Assembly (NCBI GenBank): GCA_014084085.1 | Contig: NPFB01000191.1 | Location: 1-21,049 of the forward strand | Reading direction: 5' to 3' | DNA from: Hondaea fermentalgiana | Taxonomy: Eukaryota; Sar; Bigyra; Thraustochytrida; Thraustochytriidae | Length of the DNA: 21,049 nucleotides | Part shown: positions 7,664 through 17,200 of the stretch, piece by piece | Position numbering within the stretch: position 1 is the stretch's first letter | How the letters are laid out: the number at the start of each line of letters is the position of its first letter | The notes under the pieces: generated by a model | Told to the model about the DNA's origin: nothing | Database searches by the model: none | The model's input: only the letters and a program-made list of their open reading frames with translations | Made by a program: the position numbers and the translations under genes

Positions 7664-10084
7664 TTACAAAAGTCGCAATGGTGCGCCGTACGTTGAGACA
7701 CAAGCCCGCTGCGTCTCCTCAATGACCGGCTGCCATAATGTCTTGGCGAGGTGTGGCATGCGTTTCATGACTTCGTGTCGAACAAGGCGGAGCGTATTCT
7801 GGGTTTTGGCAAGTTGCCGGTGAGAAGCGAGACCCGCAGCAAACTCTGCAAGAGCACTTGCCGCGGAGGTTACAGTCCCATTCGTAAGCACCTCCTCTTC
7901 TCCGCACCGTGCTGCTGTGCTACGCACATCTTCGAGGTATTCAAGAATCACCGGGCGAATCTCTGCCCAGGTTTCGTTAACTCCAGGCGCGCCACTCGCT
8001 GTGCTTTCATCGTCATCAATCGAGATTCCAACATTCTGCACCACATCATGCCTACGGTCTCGTATGTGCTTCGCGCCACGATCCACGAGATCGATGCTCG
8101 CCGCAAATTGGCGGTCTGCGTGCGCGCGAGCCTTGGCTTCCTTGCTTCCCCTTTTCTTGTTTCTTTTACCAACGACACGCGCAAAGCCGAGCATTGACTG
8201 CTGGCCACGTTGTGTACCAACTGCCGTTGGCACCAAAGCAGCTTTCGAGGCGGTCGAGAGCTCTTTTGCTTCCTTGGAAATCTTTGCTCGTGAGGCCGCC
8301 ACTTCCGCGTCCCGGCGTAGCTCCTCCTGAACATCCGGTGGCAAACAGTTCCAGACAGCCATGTCCACATGAGGACTACCGCTCGAGGGCTGTGACATTG
8401 GCAGTCTTCGCCGCCGTTTCTCTGGAGTCACAAGACTGATAATGTCCATTGGCGAACCGCCCTTGTCGCGCAATCTCTTTTGGGGAGAAGCGAAACGTGA
8501 TGGATTCTGCAGTACTTCGGCGCGCAAGTCTGCAGGAAGCGCAGCAAGAGCTGCCGCATCAAAACCCTTTCCGCAAGGCGAAGGAGGCGTTGCCTCGAAC
8601 GTTGGGGCATCAACTTCCATCGCCTCCTTTTTCCTTTCTTCTTTTTCATTCAACCGCTGCCCCTCCTCGACAAGATCCTCGACTCCACCCCTGACAGCTT
8701 TAGTACGAAACAGACTGCTTTTGAGCGTCAGAGCAGTGACGACATCATAGGGAATGCCCCGAGAAAGAGCGCGAGCTACGGCCTCAATGGAGTCCTTTGC
8801 TAAATTTGCCGTCACCTTTTCTCCACCAACCCCGGCGCGAGAAGATGACGTCGTGTGGTAGCATAATTGCACGATGCGCTGGCAAGGGGCTAACGTCGTG
8901 TCGCTCGTGACATCGGCCGAGGCAGCCTCCGTGAGGAGCGCTTGAATCGCGCGTTTCAGGTCTGCCGCGTCTTGAAAATCGCAACCGAATTTTCGCGTGA
9001 CGCGTATTGATTTCGCAGTTCCTGCCTTCGTTTTCTCCATCAAAGCACGGTCCTCCAAGAGACTTCCGTGCTCATTCTCATTAAATACAGTTGCGTCGAC
9101 CCGCAAGGGCGGGTCCTCGACCACGACGCGACTTCCGGGTACGAGCTTTTTCTCCAACAGGCTTTCAACATCCTTTGCCGAAAGGTTGGCAGACATGAGA
9201 CAGGCAATCTCAGACAAGCCAATACAGCGCACGTGAGAATCGGGCATGGCAAGAGCGCGGACGGCCATTTTGAATTTGTTCCCGACGCGGTCCAGTACAC
9301 CCCGGTCCACTTTGCGTACGACGCAGCCATACCGTTGGGCGTCTGCAGCTGACATGCCTAAAAACACCTGGTCGGGGGCGTCTGCTCCAACCCACTGAAT
9401 AAACTCGTCGAATGCAACGGCTTCGGTCACATTTGCGTCAGCCGCGACCTGTACGAGGTTCTCGTATCGTAGATATCGTACCACCGATGACCTTCCTTTG
9501 CTACTGACAGCATTTGCGCCTGCTATTCCCCTGGCGAACAGAGGCCGTTGGTTCTCAGGCCGCAGTTCGTCGATAACATAGTCTTGCTTTGGCAGTGCGC
9601 GCGAGGCAGCGACGCTGTCAACAACCCACGATGGAAGCAAAAAGTGCTTGCGCTTGACACGCTTGATTTCTTTTTCCTTGCGAGCTTTCTCATGGTTCAG
9701 GTTGCGGCAAATGGCAATGGTCACGGCGGGCGTCTCAACGTCAAGGTAACGGCCCCCATGGCGTAAAATGAGGTCGCGCATGCCCTTTTGCGACATGCCG
9801 CTCGGCTCGAGGGCCGTGACGCCATTGATCCAAAAGACCTCGCCTGCAAAGATCTGCGGCGCCCCCTCGTCGCGCAGACTCGCGTACTGCTTGCCCAGCT
9901 TTTGGCGCTTGTGTTTCATGTACACGCGAAAGCTCCCTTCATGGTGCTTGCCCAGAGCCGGGTCCTCGTCCGCGTCTCCCCCGGCACCGCTGCGCAGCGC
10001 CGCAAAGGCCGACGGGCCGCTGCGCTCCTTCGTCGCTGCCGCCGCCGCCAGGCCCTCCCCGTCCTCCGCGCCGCCATCCGCCAT
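7664..10084 (-). CDS. REV1-like translesion synthesis scaffold, polymerase palm not recognised
   Basis: The protein has 806 residues from the ATG at 10084; the frame continues to a TTG at 10150. The N-terminus matches REV1: YMKHKRQKL, then a BRCT domain at about 76-165 (IFAGEVFWINGVT, LILRHGGRY, LPSWVVDS). Residues about 356-460 resemble the Y-family little finger (KSIRVTRKFGCDF). Two ubiquitin-binding UBM motifs follow: LPADLRAEVL (516-525) and LPPDVQEELRRD (581-592). A PCNA-box-like QQSMLGFA is at 628-635. The C-terminal 100 residues (706-806) match the REV1 C-terminal domain, which docks other translesion polymerases and Pol zeta, down to the terminal YG-x-LR/K pattern. Between BRCT and little finger there are only about 180 residues, and I find neither the DxD-FF metal-binding palm motif nor SxDE. 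Ordinary REV1 inserts a deoxycytidyl transferase there. It shares a 202-bp promoter with the SMYD-like gene. Confidence 0.85.
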   Translation of the reverse strand: MADGGAEDGEGLAAAAATKERSGPSAFAALRSGAGGDADEDPALGKHHEGSFRVYMKHKRQKLGKQYASLRDEGAPQIFAGEVFWINGVTALEPSGMSQKGMRDLILRHGGRYLDVETPAVTIAICRNLNHEKARKEKEIKRVKRKHFLLPSWVVDSVAASRALPKQDYVIDELRPENQRPLFARGIAGANAVSSKGRSSVVRYLRYENLVQVAADANVTEAVAFDEFIQWVGADAPDQVFLGMSAADAQRYGCVVRKVDRGVLDRVGNKFKMAVRALAMPDSHVRCIGLSEIACLMSANLSAKDVESLLEKKLVPGSRVVVEDPPLRVDATVFNENEHGSLLEDRALMEKTKAGTAKSIRVTRKFGCDFQDAADLKRAIQALLTEAASADVTSDTTLAPCQRIVQLCYHTTSSSRAGVGGEKVTANLAKDSIEAVARALSRGIPYDVVTALTLKSSLFRTKAVRGGVEDLVEEGQRLNEKEERKKEAMEVDAPTFEATPPSPCGKGFDAAALAALPADLRAEVLQNPSRFASPQKRLRDKGGSPMDIISLVTPEKRRRRLPMSQPSSGSPHVDMAVWNCLPPDVQEELRRDAEVAASRAKISKEAKELSTASKAALVPTAVGTQRGQQSMLGFARVVGKRNKKRGSKEAKARAHADRQFAASIDLVDRGAKHIRDRRHDVVQNVGISIDDDESTASGAPGVNETWAEIRPVILEYLEDVRSTAARCGEEEVLTNGTVTSAASALAEFAAGLASHRQLAKTQNTLRLVRHEVMKRMPHLAKTLWQPVIEETQRACVSTYGAPLRLL

Positions 10085-10286
10085 GCTTCTGGCAGGCGCG
10101 CGCCTCGCTCGACGTGGCGTCGAGGTGGTTGAGGATCTGCCGCGCTTCAATCGATCAAAAATTCAAAAACAAACGCGTTGCGCGTCTCGTCGTCCGGGCC
10201 ACCACTACCACGACAGAGGAGCCACTTCTCCATTACTCAACGCGACGCGACGCGACGCAAGCAGACCACGGCGGCCGTTACAGGAG
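10085..10286. promoter_or_regulatory. Compact bidirectional promoter, REV1-like / SMYD-like
   Basis: Only 202 bp separate the two divergent ATGs. It contains CGCGACGCGACGCGACGCAA at 10241-10260, the exact reverse complement of 5652-5671, 26 bp before the SMYD-like ATG and 157 bp upstream of the REV1-like ATG. No TATA box is evident. Confidence 0.6.
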
Positions 10287-11828
10287 ATGGCACCGGCGGC
10301 GGCGACGGCCTCATTTGTTGTCAGAGAGGATGATGGCCACGACCGGGGGCTCAAGGTCCTCAGCCCGGTTTCCACGGGTGGTCTCGTGGGCGAGGCCGAG
10401 GAGGTCGTGGCTCTGGCGGTGCTGCCTGAACGCATAACCTCAGTGTGCCACTGGTCGCTCTTGCCCGCAGAGAAGCTTCTCAAATGCTCGCGGTCCAAAG
10501 TGGCACGATATAGGAGCCGTGCGGAGCAAGTCGCGGATTGGAAAGCTGGCTTCAAGCAAGAATGCGCCGCGCTCGAGCGCTGGCGCGCAAAGATGGGCAA
10601 CCGTCTTCCACCCTCGCTCGTGAGACTCCTTTGCAGAGTATTGTGGAAAGCAGAGACTGACTCGACACTTCGAGAACAAATGGGTCAGCTCAAGTGCCAT
10701 TTCGAGTCCTATAGTGCCGACGCTCGCGCAGAGCTCATGCTGCTTGCGCAAGGCGCAAATTCATACATGGCGTGCGCCAAGTCCAATGATGTGGACGACC
10801 CCTGGGCACCTGCTGATCCGTCGCGGGCTTTGCTTTTGGCCCGACAGTTGTCCCAGCTGCAAATTTACGCTCACACGATCATGAACTCTGACCAGCAGGC
10901 ACTTGCTGTAGGGCTCTTTGCAGGTAAATGCAGGCTTGTAAATCACGCGGACGAGGCCAATGCAGTGCCAGTATATCGCCTTTCCAAGGGATCCCGGCCA
11001 CAAATGCAGCTTGTGGCGACGCGACCTCTTGCCGCAAATGAGGAAGTGACCATTTCTTACGTGGACCCGCTAGCAAGCTGGTTATCCAGACAAACGCAGC
11101 TCGAGACGCAATATCTTCTTCCACAAAGTCCGCGTGAGGTTCTCGCGAGCGATGCAATGCAAGTTGAGCTGCTGCCATCAAGCGCGACCAGGGACGAACC
11201 GGTACAATTTGCGCTGCACCGGGGTCGCTTCATCGTGGGCGTGGCTCATGATCGCTGGGGCGAGAGTCCTCGCGCAGCCACGATTCTCGATGCCTTGCGC
11301 GCAGATGCAGCAGAGTCCGCGCTTGAACGCGGTAAAAAAAGCCTACAGCTTGACCACGACCACGACGACGACGACGCGCATGGGATTTCCTCTCGTGGCA
11401 ATACATTCGACGAACTGGTCGCCGCCTTGCGCGATCCGGCAGTCACGCCCTCGTGGCAGACCCTGTGTGTAGCCGCCGGCCTCGGTGCGCGGTCCGCACT
11501 TGGTATCCTCGCGCAAAGGCGGATGCACGCGGATATTGCCAAGGGCAACTTTGAAGACGCTTTGCAGTGTGCCAACATTGTGACGCCTCAACTTGAACGG
11601 GTGCATACGCTGGCTTCCCCTGAACTTGCCACGCACTATGCAGCGTTAGCAAAACTTAACAACTACTTTGCAACAGATGAGACGAGGGTTCGGGAATGCG
11701 CGCAAAAAGCAGTCGAAAGCTTCTCACTCGTGTATGGGGGCACGGCCGTGCCTCGACTTGGGGATCAGGTCGAGGCCAAGGCAACAATGACCTTTTTACA
11801 GGACCTTTTGCGCGTCATGGACGCATGA
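10287..11828 (+). CDS. SMYD-like SET-domain protein with degenerate MYND finger
   Basis: The protein has 513 residues from the ATG at 10287; the frame is open far upstream but that part overlaps the divergent REV1-like gene. SMYD proteins are split-SET lysine methyltransferases with an inserted MYND zinc finger. The SET C-half is visible at about 195-272: GLFAGKCRLVNH (209-220), then MQLVATRPLAANEEVTISYVD (from 240), matching the family's GEELTISY block with its catalytic Tyr. The NHSCxPN motif reads NHADEANA. A MYND relic is at about 54-93: KCSRSKVARYRSRAEQVADW aligns with the family's xCSxCKxxxYCSxxCQxxDW, but several zinc cysteines are Ser, Arg or Ala. The post-SET CxCxxC cluster is absent. 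Residues 355-364 are a His/Asp tract from a GAC microsatellite. Residues 400-510 are helical, consistent with the SMYD C-terminal TPR-like domain. Activity is uncertain. Confidence 0.8.
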   Translation: MAPAAATASFVVREDDGHDRGLKVLSPVSTGGLVGEAEEVVALAVLPERITSVCHWSLLPAEKLLKCSRSKVARYRSRAEQVADWKAGFKQECAALERWRAKMGNRLPPSLVRLLCRVLWKAETDSTLREQMGQLKCHFESYSADARAELMLLAQGANSYMACAKSNDVDDPWAPADPSRALLLARQLSQLQIYAHTIMNSDQQALAVGLFAGKCRLVNHADEANAVPVYRLSKGSRPQMQLVATRPLAANEEVTISYVDPLASWLSRQTQLETQYLLPQSPREVLASDAMQVELLPSSATRDEPVQFALHRGRFIVGVAHDRWGESPRAATILDALRADAAESALERGKKSLQLDHDHDDDDAHGISSRGNTFDELVAALRDPAVTPSWQTLCVAAGLGARSALGILAQRRMHADIAKGNFEDALQCANIVTPQLERVHTLASPELATHYAALAKLNNYFATDETRVRECAQKAVESFSLVYGGTAVPRLGDQVEAKATMTFLQDLLRVMDA

Positions 11829-11922
11829 TGGGAGATTTTCTTTTTATAATAATGACAATGATTTTGATTTGCACACAGAAAAGGAAAAAGAGTAGAGAGT
11901 GAGGAACAGAGAGCAACCGCGC

Positions 11923-12486
11923 CTATTGCGCCTTCTTCACGGATTCGTCCGCCTTCGTCGCGGCATTGACAGCCGTCGAGCCAAAGAGCTTAAGGTATGC
12001 AGATCCAGAGACAGCGAGCTGGGCCATGACCAAGTACTTGATCGTACGCCCAACAAAAATGGCACCAATGAGCATTGCAGGGTCCACCTTGAGGGCGAGC
12101 GCAAAGAAGATGAGCGGATGCAGGATGATGGGCAAGCAAGAGTAAAGCGCGCAGCCAAAGGCGCCATATTCTTCGACAAGCTTTTTCGTTCGTTCAAAAT
12201 CTTCGAGAGCAAACGTGGGAAAGACCTCTGAAGCGGACCCGAGGTACACAAGCACGGCTGCGCCCGCGGTGACCCCCGCCGCGTTGGCTATCGCTGTCAG
12301 CGCCCTGCGTTCAGGTCGCGCGAGCACCGCGGACATGAAGAGGACAACAAGAGGAGCGCTGAGAACCACGACAAAGTTGTTGACCGCGCTGAGGGCCCCC
12401 ACCACCCACGGAAACCACCATCGGCCCACAAAGGGCAGCAGCAGGCTCTGCAGCCGCGCCCTCGGGTCGCTCGCCGCCTCGGCCAT
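11923..12486 (-). CDS. VTT/DedA-like (SNARE-associated) membrane protein
   Basis: The protein has 187 residues from the ATG at 12486. In-frame ATGs also lie at 12525 and 12573; I prefer 12486 because the residues it begins (MAEAASDPRARLQ) lead straight into the membrane part. VTT proteins are small polytopic membrane proteins, some of which are lipid scramblases of the ER (TMEM41B/VMP1 class). Hydrophobic segments are at about 26-52, 64-83, 108-132 and 136-162. The C-terminal half carries HPLIFFALALKVDPAMLIGA and GRTIKYL, matching the family's GRxIRY pattern. The tail ends -VKKAQ, a dilysine KKxx signal that would return it to the ER. It is divergent from the ADP-ribosylglycohydrolase-like gene and lies 94 bp from the convergent SMYD-like stop. 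Confidence 0.7.
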   Translation of the reverse strand: MAEAASDPRARLQSLLLPFVGRWWFPWVVGALSAVNNFVVVLSAPLVVLFMSAVLARPERRALTAIANAAGVTAGAAVLVYLGSASEVFPTFALEDFERTKKLVEEYGAFGCALYSCLPIILHPLIFFALALKVDPAMLIGAIFVGRTIKYLVMAQLAVSGSAYLKLFGSTAVNAATKADESVKKAQ

Positions 12487-12834
12487 CGTGCAGAACGTGT
12501 TCTTCGTTTGCTTGCTCGCTTGCATGTCGCCCAAAATCAAACAGCCCGCCAAATTGGTGTCTGGACAACGCATATTCGGTTTTCGAGGTCTCTCGGCAGA
12601 GAGGCGCATGGACCCGCGAGTCCCACTCGGGCAAAGGCGCCTTCGATCCGAGCCGCCGGCCGGCCCTGCGAGCAGAAACCGATCGAGACGGCGCGGACGC
12701 AAGGCCAGACTGCCCGGACGTGCGGCGCACGCAGCGGAGTCAGCAGGGGTCCGTTTTCCGTCGCCAGGTAGACCGGGCTCGTCGAGGCCAGCGCCGAAAG
12801 GATACTCATCAAGCTGTCTGTGAAGTCGAGCACC
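12487..12834. promoter_or_regulatory. Divergent promoter region, VTT-like / ADPRH-like
   Basis: This 348-bp gap lies between the two divergent ATGs. The minus frame of the VTT-like gene stays open through it, so the 5' end of that gene could be longer. No recognisable core element was seen. Confidence 0.4.
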
Positions 12835-13935
12835 ATGGGAAGCGTGGGCAGCACGAAGACGACCAAGGCGCAACGCAGACTGGCAGAGGCCGTGCGCGGA
12901 AGCTTGGTTGCAGATGCTGCGTGTATGGGGCTGCACTGGATCTATGATCACAAAAAGCTCGAGGAACTGGTCAAGGACCACGTGGCCGCCCCCGAGTTCC
13001 ACGAGCCTCCGAGCTGCCCGTTCTACAATAGCAATGACTTTCCGGGCCACTACGCAAGTGGCATGCCCTCCCCATACGGCGAGGAGGGTCTGGCGCTCAT
13101 TGACTATATGAGCGAAAAGAATGGCAACTTTGAAAGCGGTGAAGATTTTGCCAAGTCGCTCTTCGAGTGGGCCCAAAATTACAAAGGACGGAAAAACCAC
13201 GCCACAAAGGCGTTCGAGGAAAACGTGCTACAACTTGAAAAAGATGGCGCAGATGCTTGGTATCCGGCATGTGGTGCCGATGATGCGGAGGCCAACGCGT
13301 TTTGGAAGTCCGTGATTGTGACAGCGCGCTACGCGGATTCTCCAGAGTGCAAGGAAAAGGTTGAGCAAGCCATTCGCACGCATCAGAACCACGAGCAGTC
13401 TGTCGAGTACGGTCTTGCGCTTTCCAAAATGCTTCTTGCAGCTGCGAACGGCAAGGATCTTCGCGCAGCAATCAAAGAGGGTGCTCTTGGCGATCTTTCT
13501 CAGCAAGTCATCGACAAGGCGGAGGCATCTGCGATCGAAAGCGCCGCCGATGACGGCACCGAAAAGGTCGTCAGCTTTGTCACGGCTTACTCGAACGAGC
13601 TCTTTGCCGACGGCGAACCTGACATGTTCAGAAACGTCAAGGCTAATTCATGCGGTTTCCCGCAATCCTTCGTCGTGGGTCTCAAGCTCTGCCTCGACAC
13701 CGAGGTCGTTGCCGCTGAACGGGAAGAAGGCTTTGACAAGTTCGCTTACGCCTTGCGACGCAACATGCTCACAGGCGGCGACACTTGTGGACGTATTCCG
13801 ATCATCGCAGGCCTTATGGCCGCTGCTGGAGCGTCTGTTCCTACGGAGTGGGTGGGCAAGACAGAGTGCATCAAGACCGTCGATACGTACCTTGAAAAGG
13901 TGGCGAAGGCCGTGTCCAAATCTTCAAAGGTCTAA
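12835..13935 (+). CDS. ADP-ribosylglycohydrolase family protein (J1-crystallin/SelJ-like)
   Basis: The protein has 366 residues from the ATG at 12835, in a strong context (CACCATGG); a GTG five codons upstream is rejected. The family fold hydrolyses ADP-ribose linkages using two Mg ions, but the J1-crystallin/selenoprotein J branch has altered metal ligands. Residues 22-38 read GSLVADAACMGLHWIYD, the first family motif. SCGFPQSFVVGLKL follows at about 272-285. The C-terminal motif is GGDTCGRIPIIAGLMAAAGA (314-333), where classic enzymes have GGDxDTxA; the Cys-Gly-Arg form is like J1-crystallin/SelJ. The position is Cys by standard code (TGT), not selenocysteine. The length fits the family. 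No signal peptide is seen, so it is probably cytosolic. Catalytic activity is uncertain because of the ligand change. Confidence 0.85.
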   Translation: MGSVGSTKTTKAQRRLAEAVRGSLVADAACMGLHWIYDHKKLEELVKDHVAAPEFHEPPSCPFYNSNDFPGHYASGMPSPYGEEGLALIDYMSEKNGNFESGEDFAKSLFEWAQNYKGRKNHATKAFEENVLQLEKDGADAWYPACGADDAEANAFWKSVIVTARYADSPECKEKVEQAIRTHQNHEQSVEYGLALSKMLLAAANGKDLRAAIKEGALGDLSQQVIDKAEASAIESAADDGTEKVVSFVTAYSNELFADGEPDMFRNVKANSCGFPQSFVVGLKLCLDTEVVAAEREEGFDKFAYALRRNMLTGGDTCGRIPIIAGLMAAAGASVPTEWVGKTECIKTVDTYLEKVAKAVSKSSKV

Positions 13936-14222
13936 TTATGCTTTCCATCTCCTTCGAAATGGGACCGCGATGTAACGCAGAAAAAGAAACCGATTGCGAG
14001 AGATAAAAACAGAAACACAAATTATGATGAGCATGTGAGAGGAAAGGGTGGAAGCATTCACGCGGGGCACGGATTGAAAGAAAGAACGAAAAAGTGAACG
14101 AGAGAGAGTGAGAAAGAGAGGCGCTTGTGCTCGGGTAAGCGAGCAAGCCACGTAGAAAAAGAAAAAGTGCTCACATTTTCTTGTTCTCTCCATGTTGTGG
14201 GTGCGCCCATGGGGCACAACAC
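13936..14222. other. Convergent 3' intergenic region, purine-rich
   Basis: This 287-bp gap lies between the stops of the ADPRH-like and 5-phosphatase genes. It is rich in GA and GAAA tracts (for example 14080-14125). No gene, stem-loop or canonical AATAAA was noticed. Confidence 0.4.
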
Positions 14223-17200
14223 TCAAAAGAGGTTCACTCTTTTCTTGTTGAGGATTCGCTGCCATTTGGGCAGCGTCTCAAAGGTTTCTCGCGGCATTCC
14301 AAAGATGAGCGAAAAGTCCTCGTCGCTAAGGTAGGTTTCGAGACGGGTTTGATCGACGTCCAAGCTGAAACGTCGCGAGACAAGGTCCTCATAAGAAAAC
14401 CTAGCCGGGAGCGAGCCCTCCTTGTCAACGCCGCGTTCGCCACTCTTGTTGGTGGTAGACAAGGCTCCCTCTTCGGCAGATGCAACAGAAGATCTTTTCG
14501 ATCGCTGAAGCCTTCGCGAGAGCCAAGAAGATCGCGAGACGCTGCCCTCTGCCAAAGGCTTTTTAGGAGGAGATGAACCCGAGCTTCCCATGGACAAACT
14601 GCTCGCAGCGCGCTGCAGGGCACGGACGCTTGCTGGTGATCCAGAGGATCGCCAAGAGAGACGCTTGCTTGACGCCTTGGTCTCCTCTATCTCGTCCGCT
14701 TCGTCCTCCTTGAGATCAACATCCTTATCCAACTTCGATGACGCATGCTCTGTTTCATCGCTCTCAAGGTCATCGTGCGAAGAGTCCCCGAGCTCATCGA
14801 CTTCTTCGTCGCCCTCGACTTTCTCCTGTTCGTCCTCATCTTGCTCGTGAGACGCAGTCGAGAGGACGTCACTGAGTTCCTCAACGGTGCGCGCATCGGT
14901 GTCCTCGTGCACGTGCTGATCCCGGTGAAGCTCGTTTCCACTCTGGAGCGAAAAAGAGTCTCGCCCTTCAGAAAAGCCCCGAGCAGACTCTTCATCGCTC
15001 GCATCGTCTTCGTATCCTTCACTGATTGCGTCGACATCGAGGTCGTCGTGGTCGAGGTCCGCTGCAAAAAAATCGTCTTGACTGCTGCGAATCGATCGAA
15101 TGCTGCTTGGCAGAAGATCCTGTGAAGCGCGTCGAGATTGCGTCGTATCGAGACTGGTAAAGCCTCGGTGGCACACAACGGTTTCTGCCATGACCTCGGC
15201 CGCCGTGTTGTAAAAGTTCCCGCGAAGAATGCCTGCCGGAAGTCCATTCAAGAGCACTGGAACTGCGAACCAGGACTCGGCATTTTCGACGACAGAGCGA
15301 AGGGGGATTTGAGCTTGACCAAGAAGTTCTTGCTTGAAGTTGCTTGAACGAAAGAGCGTGACAACGATTTGCTGATCGATGAGGACGTTGGGGTCACGAA
15401 CGAAGGGCTCCAGGCCAGCAAACATGGTGTCGGCCCAATTGAAGCGCACAAAGTCGCGCTCCGGGAATCCCAAGACGGGCACAGACGTTGGCTCCGATTC
15501 CAGAATTGCTGAGTGAAAGCGCATGAAAACACGCGTGTAGTTCGAGTTCACCCCGATATCCGACTGACTCACGTAGCGCGCGAATTCGGAGGAACGCGTT
15601 CCACAGTGCTCGGCACCCTCTTGTTCGAGCTTGCCTGGCCCACCTGCAAAGCCGTATCCACGAAAGCTCGTCCTTGCGGTGTCTGTCTGGCCCCGACGCA
15701 AAGGACGGTAGTAGCTATTTTGCCTCGAGCGAACGGGATGGCGGCGGCCTGCGGGCTGCGGAAGAAACGGTGGCGGTGACGCATCAGAGTGGCGCAGGCT
15801 ATCCAAGCCTTGACCATTGTGTTTTGATGTGTCCGAGGCACACTCCGCGTCAACGTCGTCGCCATCATCTTCCTCTGCATCGCTTAGATCTTCCGGGCTG
15901 GAGAGCGCTGCTGATCGCGTCTTTTCGAGAAATGCAGGGTCATTGAGAACCTGAAGCGCAGCAGCCTGTTGGGCGTCAACGAGTTTGCAGCAAAATTCGA
16001 CGGAACGCAACTGGAAGTGCGGTGCTGCGTCGTCCTGGTGCAAGGCGTCGGCGGTAGCAAACGAGATCGCGTCCGTGCCAGCAAGAACCTCACTCGAGGC
16101 CAAAGAGTTGCGCGCCGGCCACGCACTGGGATCGAAAGGGTCACCAGAAGCAAGAGTATCGAGCTGGGCGGACTCAGTAAGGACAGAAAAGCGCGCCACT
16201 ACTGGACGATGATCCGAAATCGTCGCCCTTTCCACGCAAGTGTAATCGAAGAGCTCCACTTTTGCGGAAATGCCCGGTCGGGATCGCCAGAGCACGCGGT
16301 CCGTCCACGACGGATTCTGGTTTCGCTTGTTGTTGTACTCGCCTATGCGGCCCACCTCGAGCCGATAGGTTGGCGGAAATTTAAGCTCACCCTCGCGAAA
16401 TCCAACAAAGACATTGTGCTCGGCGCGTTCCTGGGCAAGCTGGTCGTGCTCGCTGAGCTGAGCAAAGGATTCCTCGTCAGCGGATTCAATGCGCGCAACG
16501 ACCGAGGCGTACTCGTTTTCGGTGCCATGCTCGCCGAGATCAAGCCGATAGTTGAGATCGCCGGCCCAAAAGATATGGTCGTAGGCATGAAGGAGCTGAA
16601 GACCTGCAGCAGGGGCTTTCTTTCGCGTGAGAAGCGAATGGCAGATTTCTTGATAGTCGCTCGCACGCTGACTCATTCGCTCCGCCCGCGCAGCAAGGTG
16701 AGCATTGACAAAGGCGAACGAGGTGCTTGCGGCGCTGACGCCATCCCCGTAGCAAACTGCAATGCCTACGGCGCCTTTGTTACCCATGACTCCTCCAAGG
16801 CCGCACGCTCTAGTATCTGTGCGAATTCGTGAAAAGTAGCGCGCCAAAGAGGTGCGGACAAAGAGGAGGCCGTGAATGCCCCACATGCTTACGGTGGAAA
16901 GGGTGGTGAACTGGTCCTGGCCGAGAGTGTTGAGAAAGAGCTGCTGCCACTCTGCCAGATTTTTGGACTTGCACTCTTGCAGAGCGACAAAACAAACGTC
17001 ACAATCGTCGGGAGGCAGCCATGCGTCCAAGATCTGAGCTTGTATGACTGGATTTTCTTGCGCGAGAGGAGCCTGGGTTTGTTCCATGTCCTGATCATCG
17101 GAGACGAGCGCCGGTGCAGGGTGCTTGGAGCAGTTAAAGGTAGTGCAGGCGATGTTGAGACGCGGGAGCGCCGCGGCTTGGTCCTGACTGGCATCGTCAC

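Noticed and set aside
9768..10286. 173-residue N-terminal extension of the SMYD-like protein
   Set aside because: It lies antisense to the BRCT-coding part of the REV1-like gene and starts without ATG; the ATG at 10287 sits in the divergent gap.
12487..13200. Long N-terminal extension of the VTT-like frame
   Set aside because: It overlaps the ADPRH-like gene antisense and its residues are Arg/Pro-rich shadow sequence without membrane segments.
13795..13803. Possible selenocysteine in the SelJ-like protein
   Set aside because: The motif codon is TGT (Cys), the frame has no internal TGA, and no SECIS-like hairpin was noticed after the stop.
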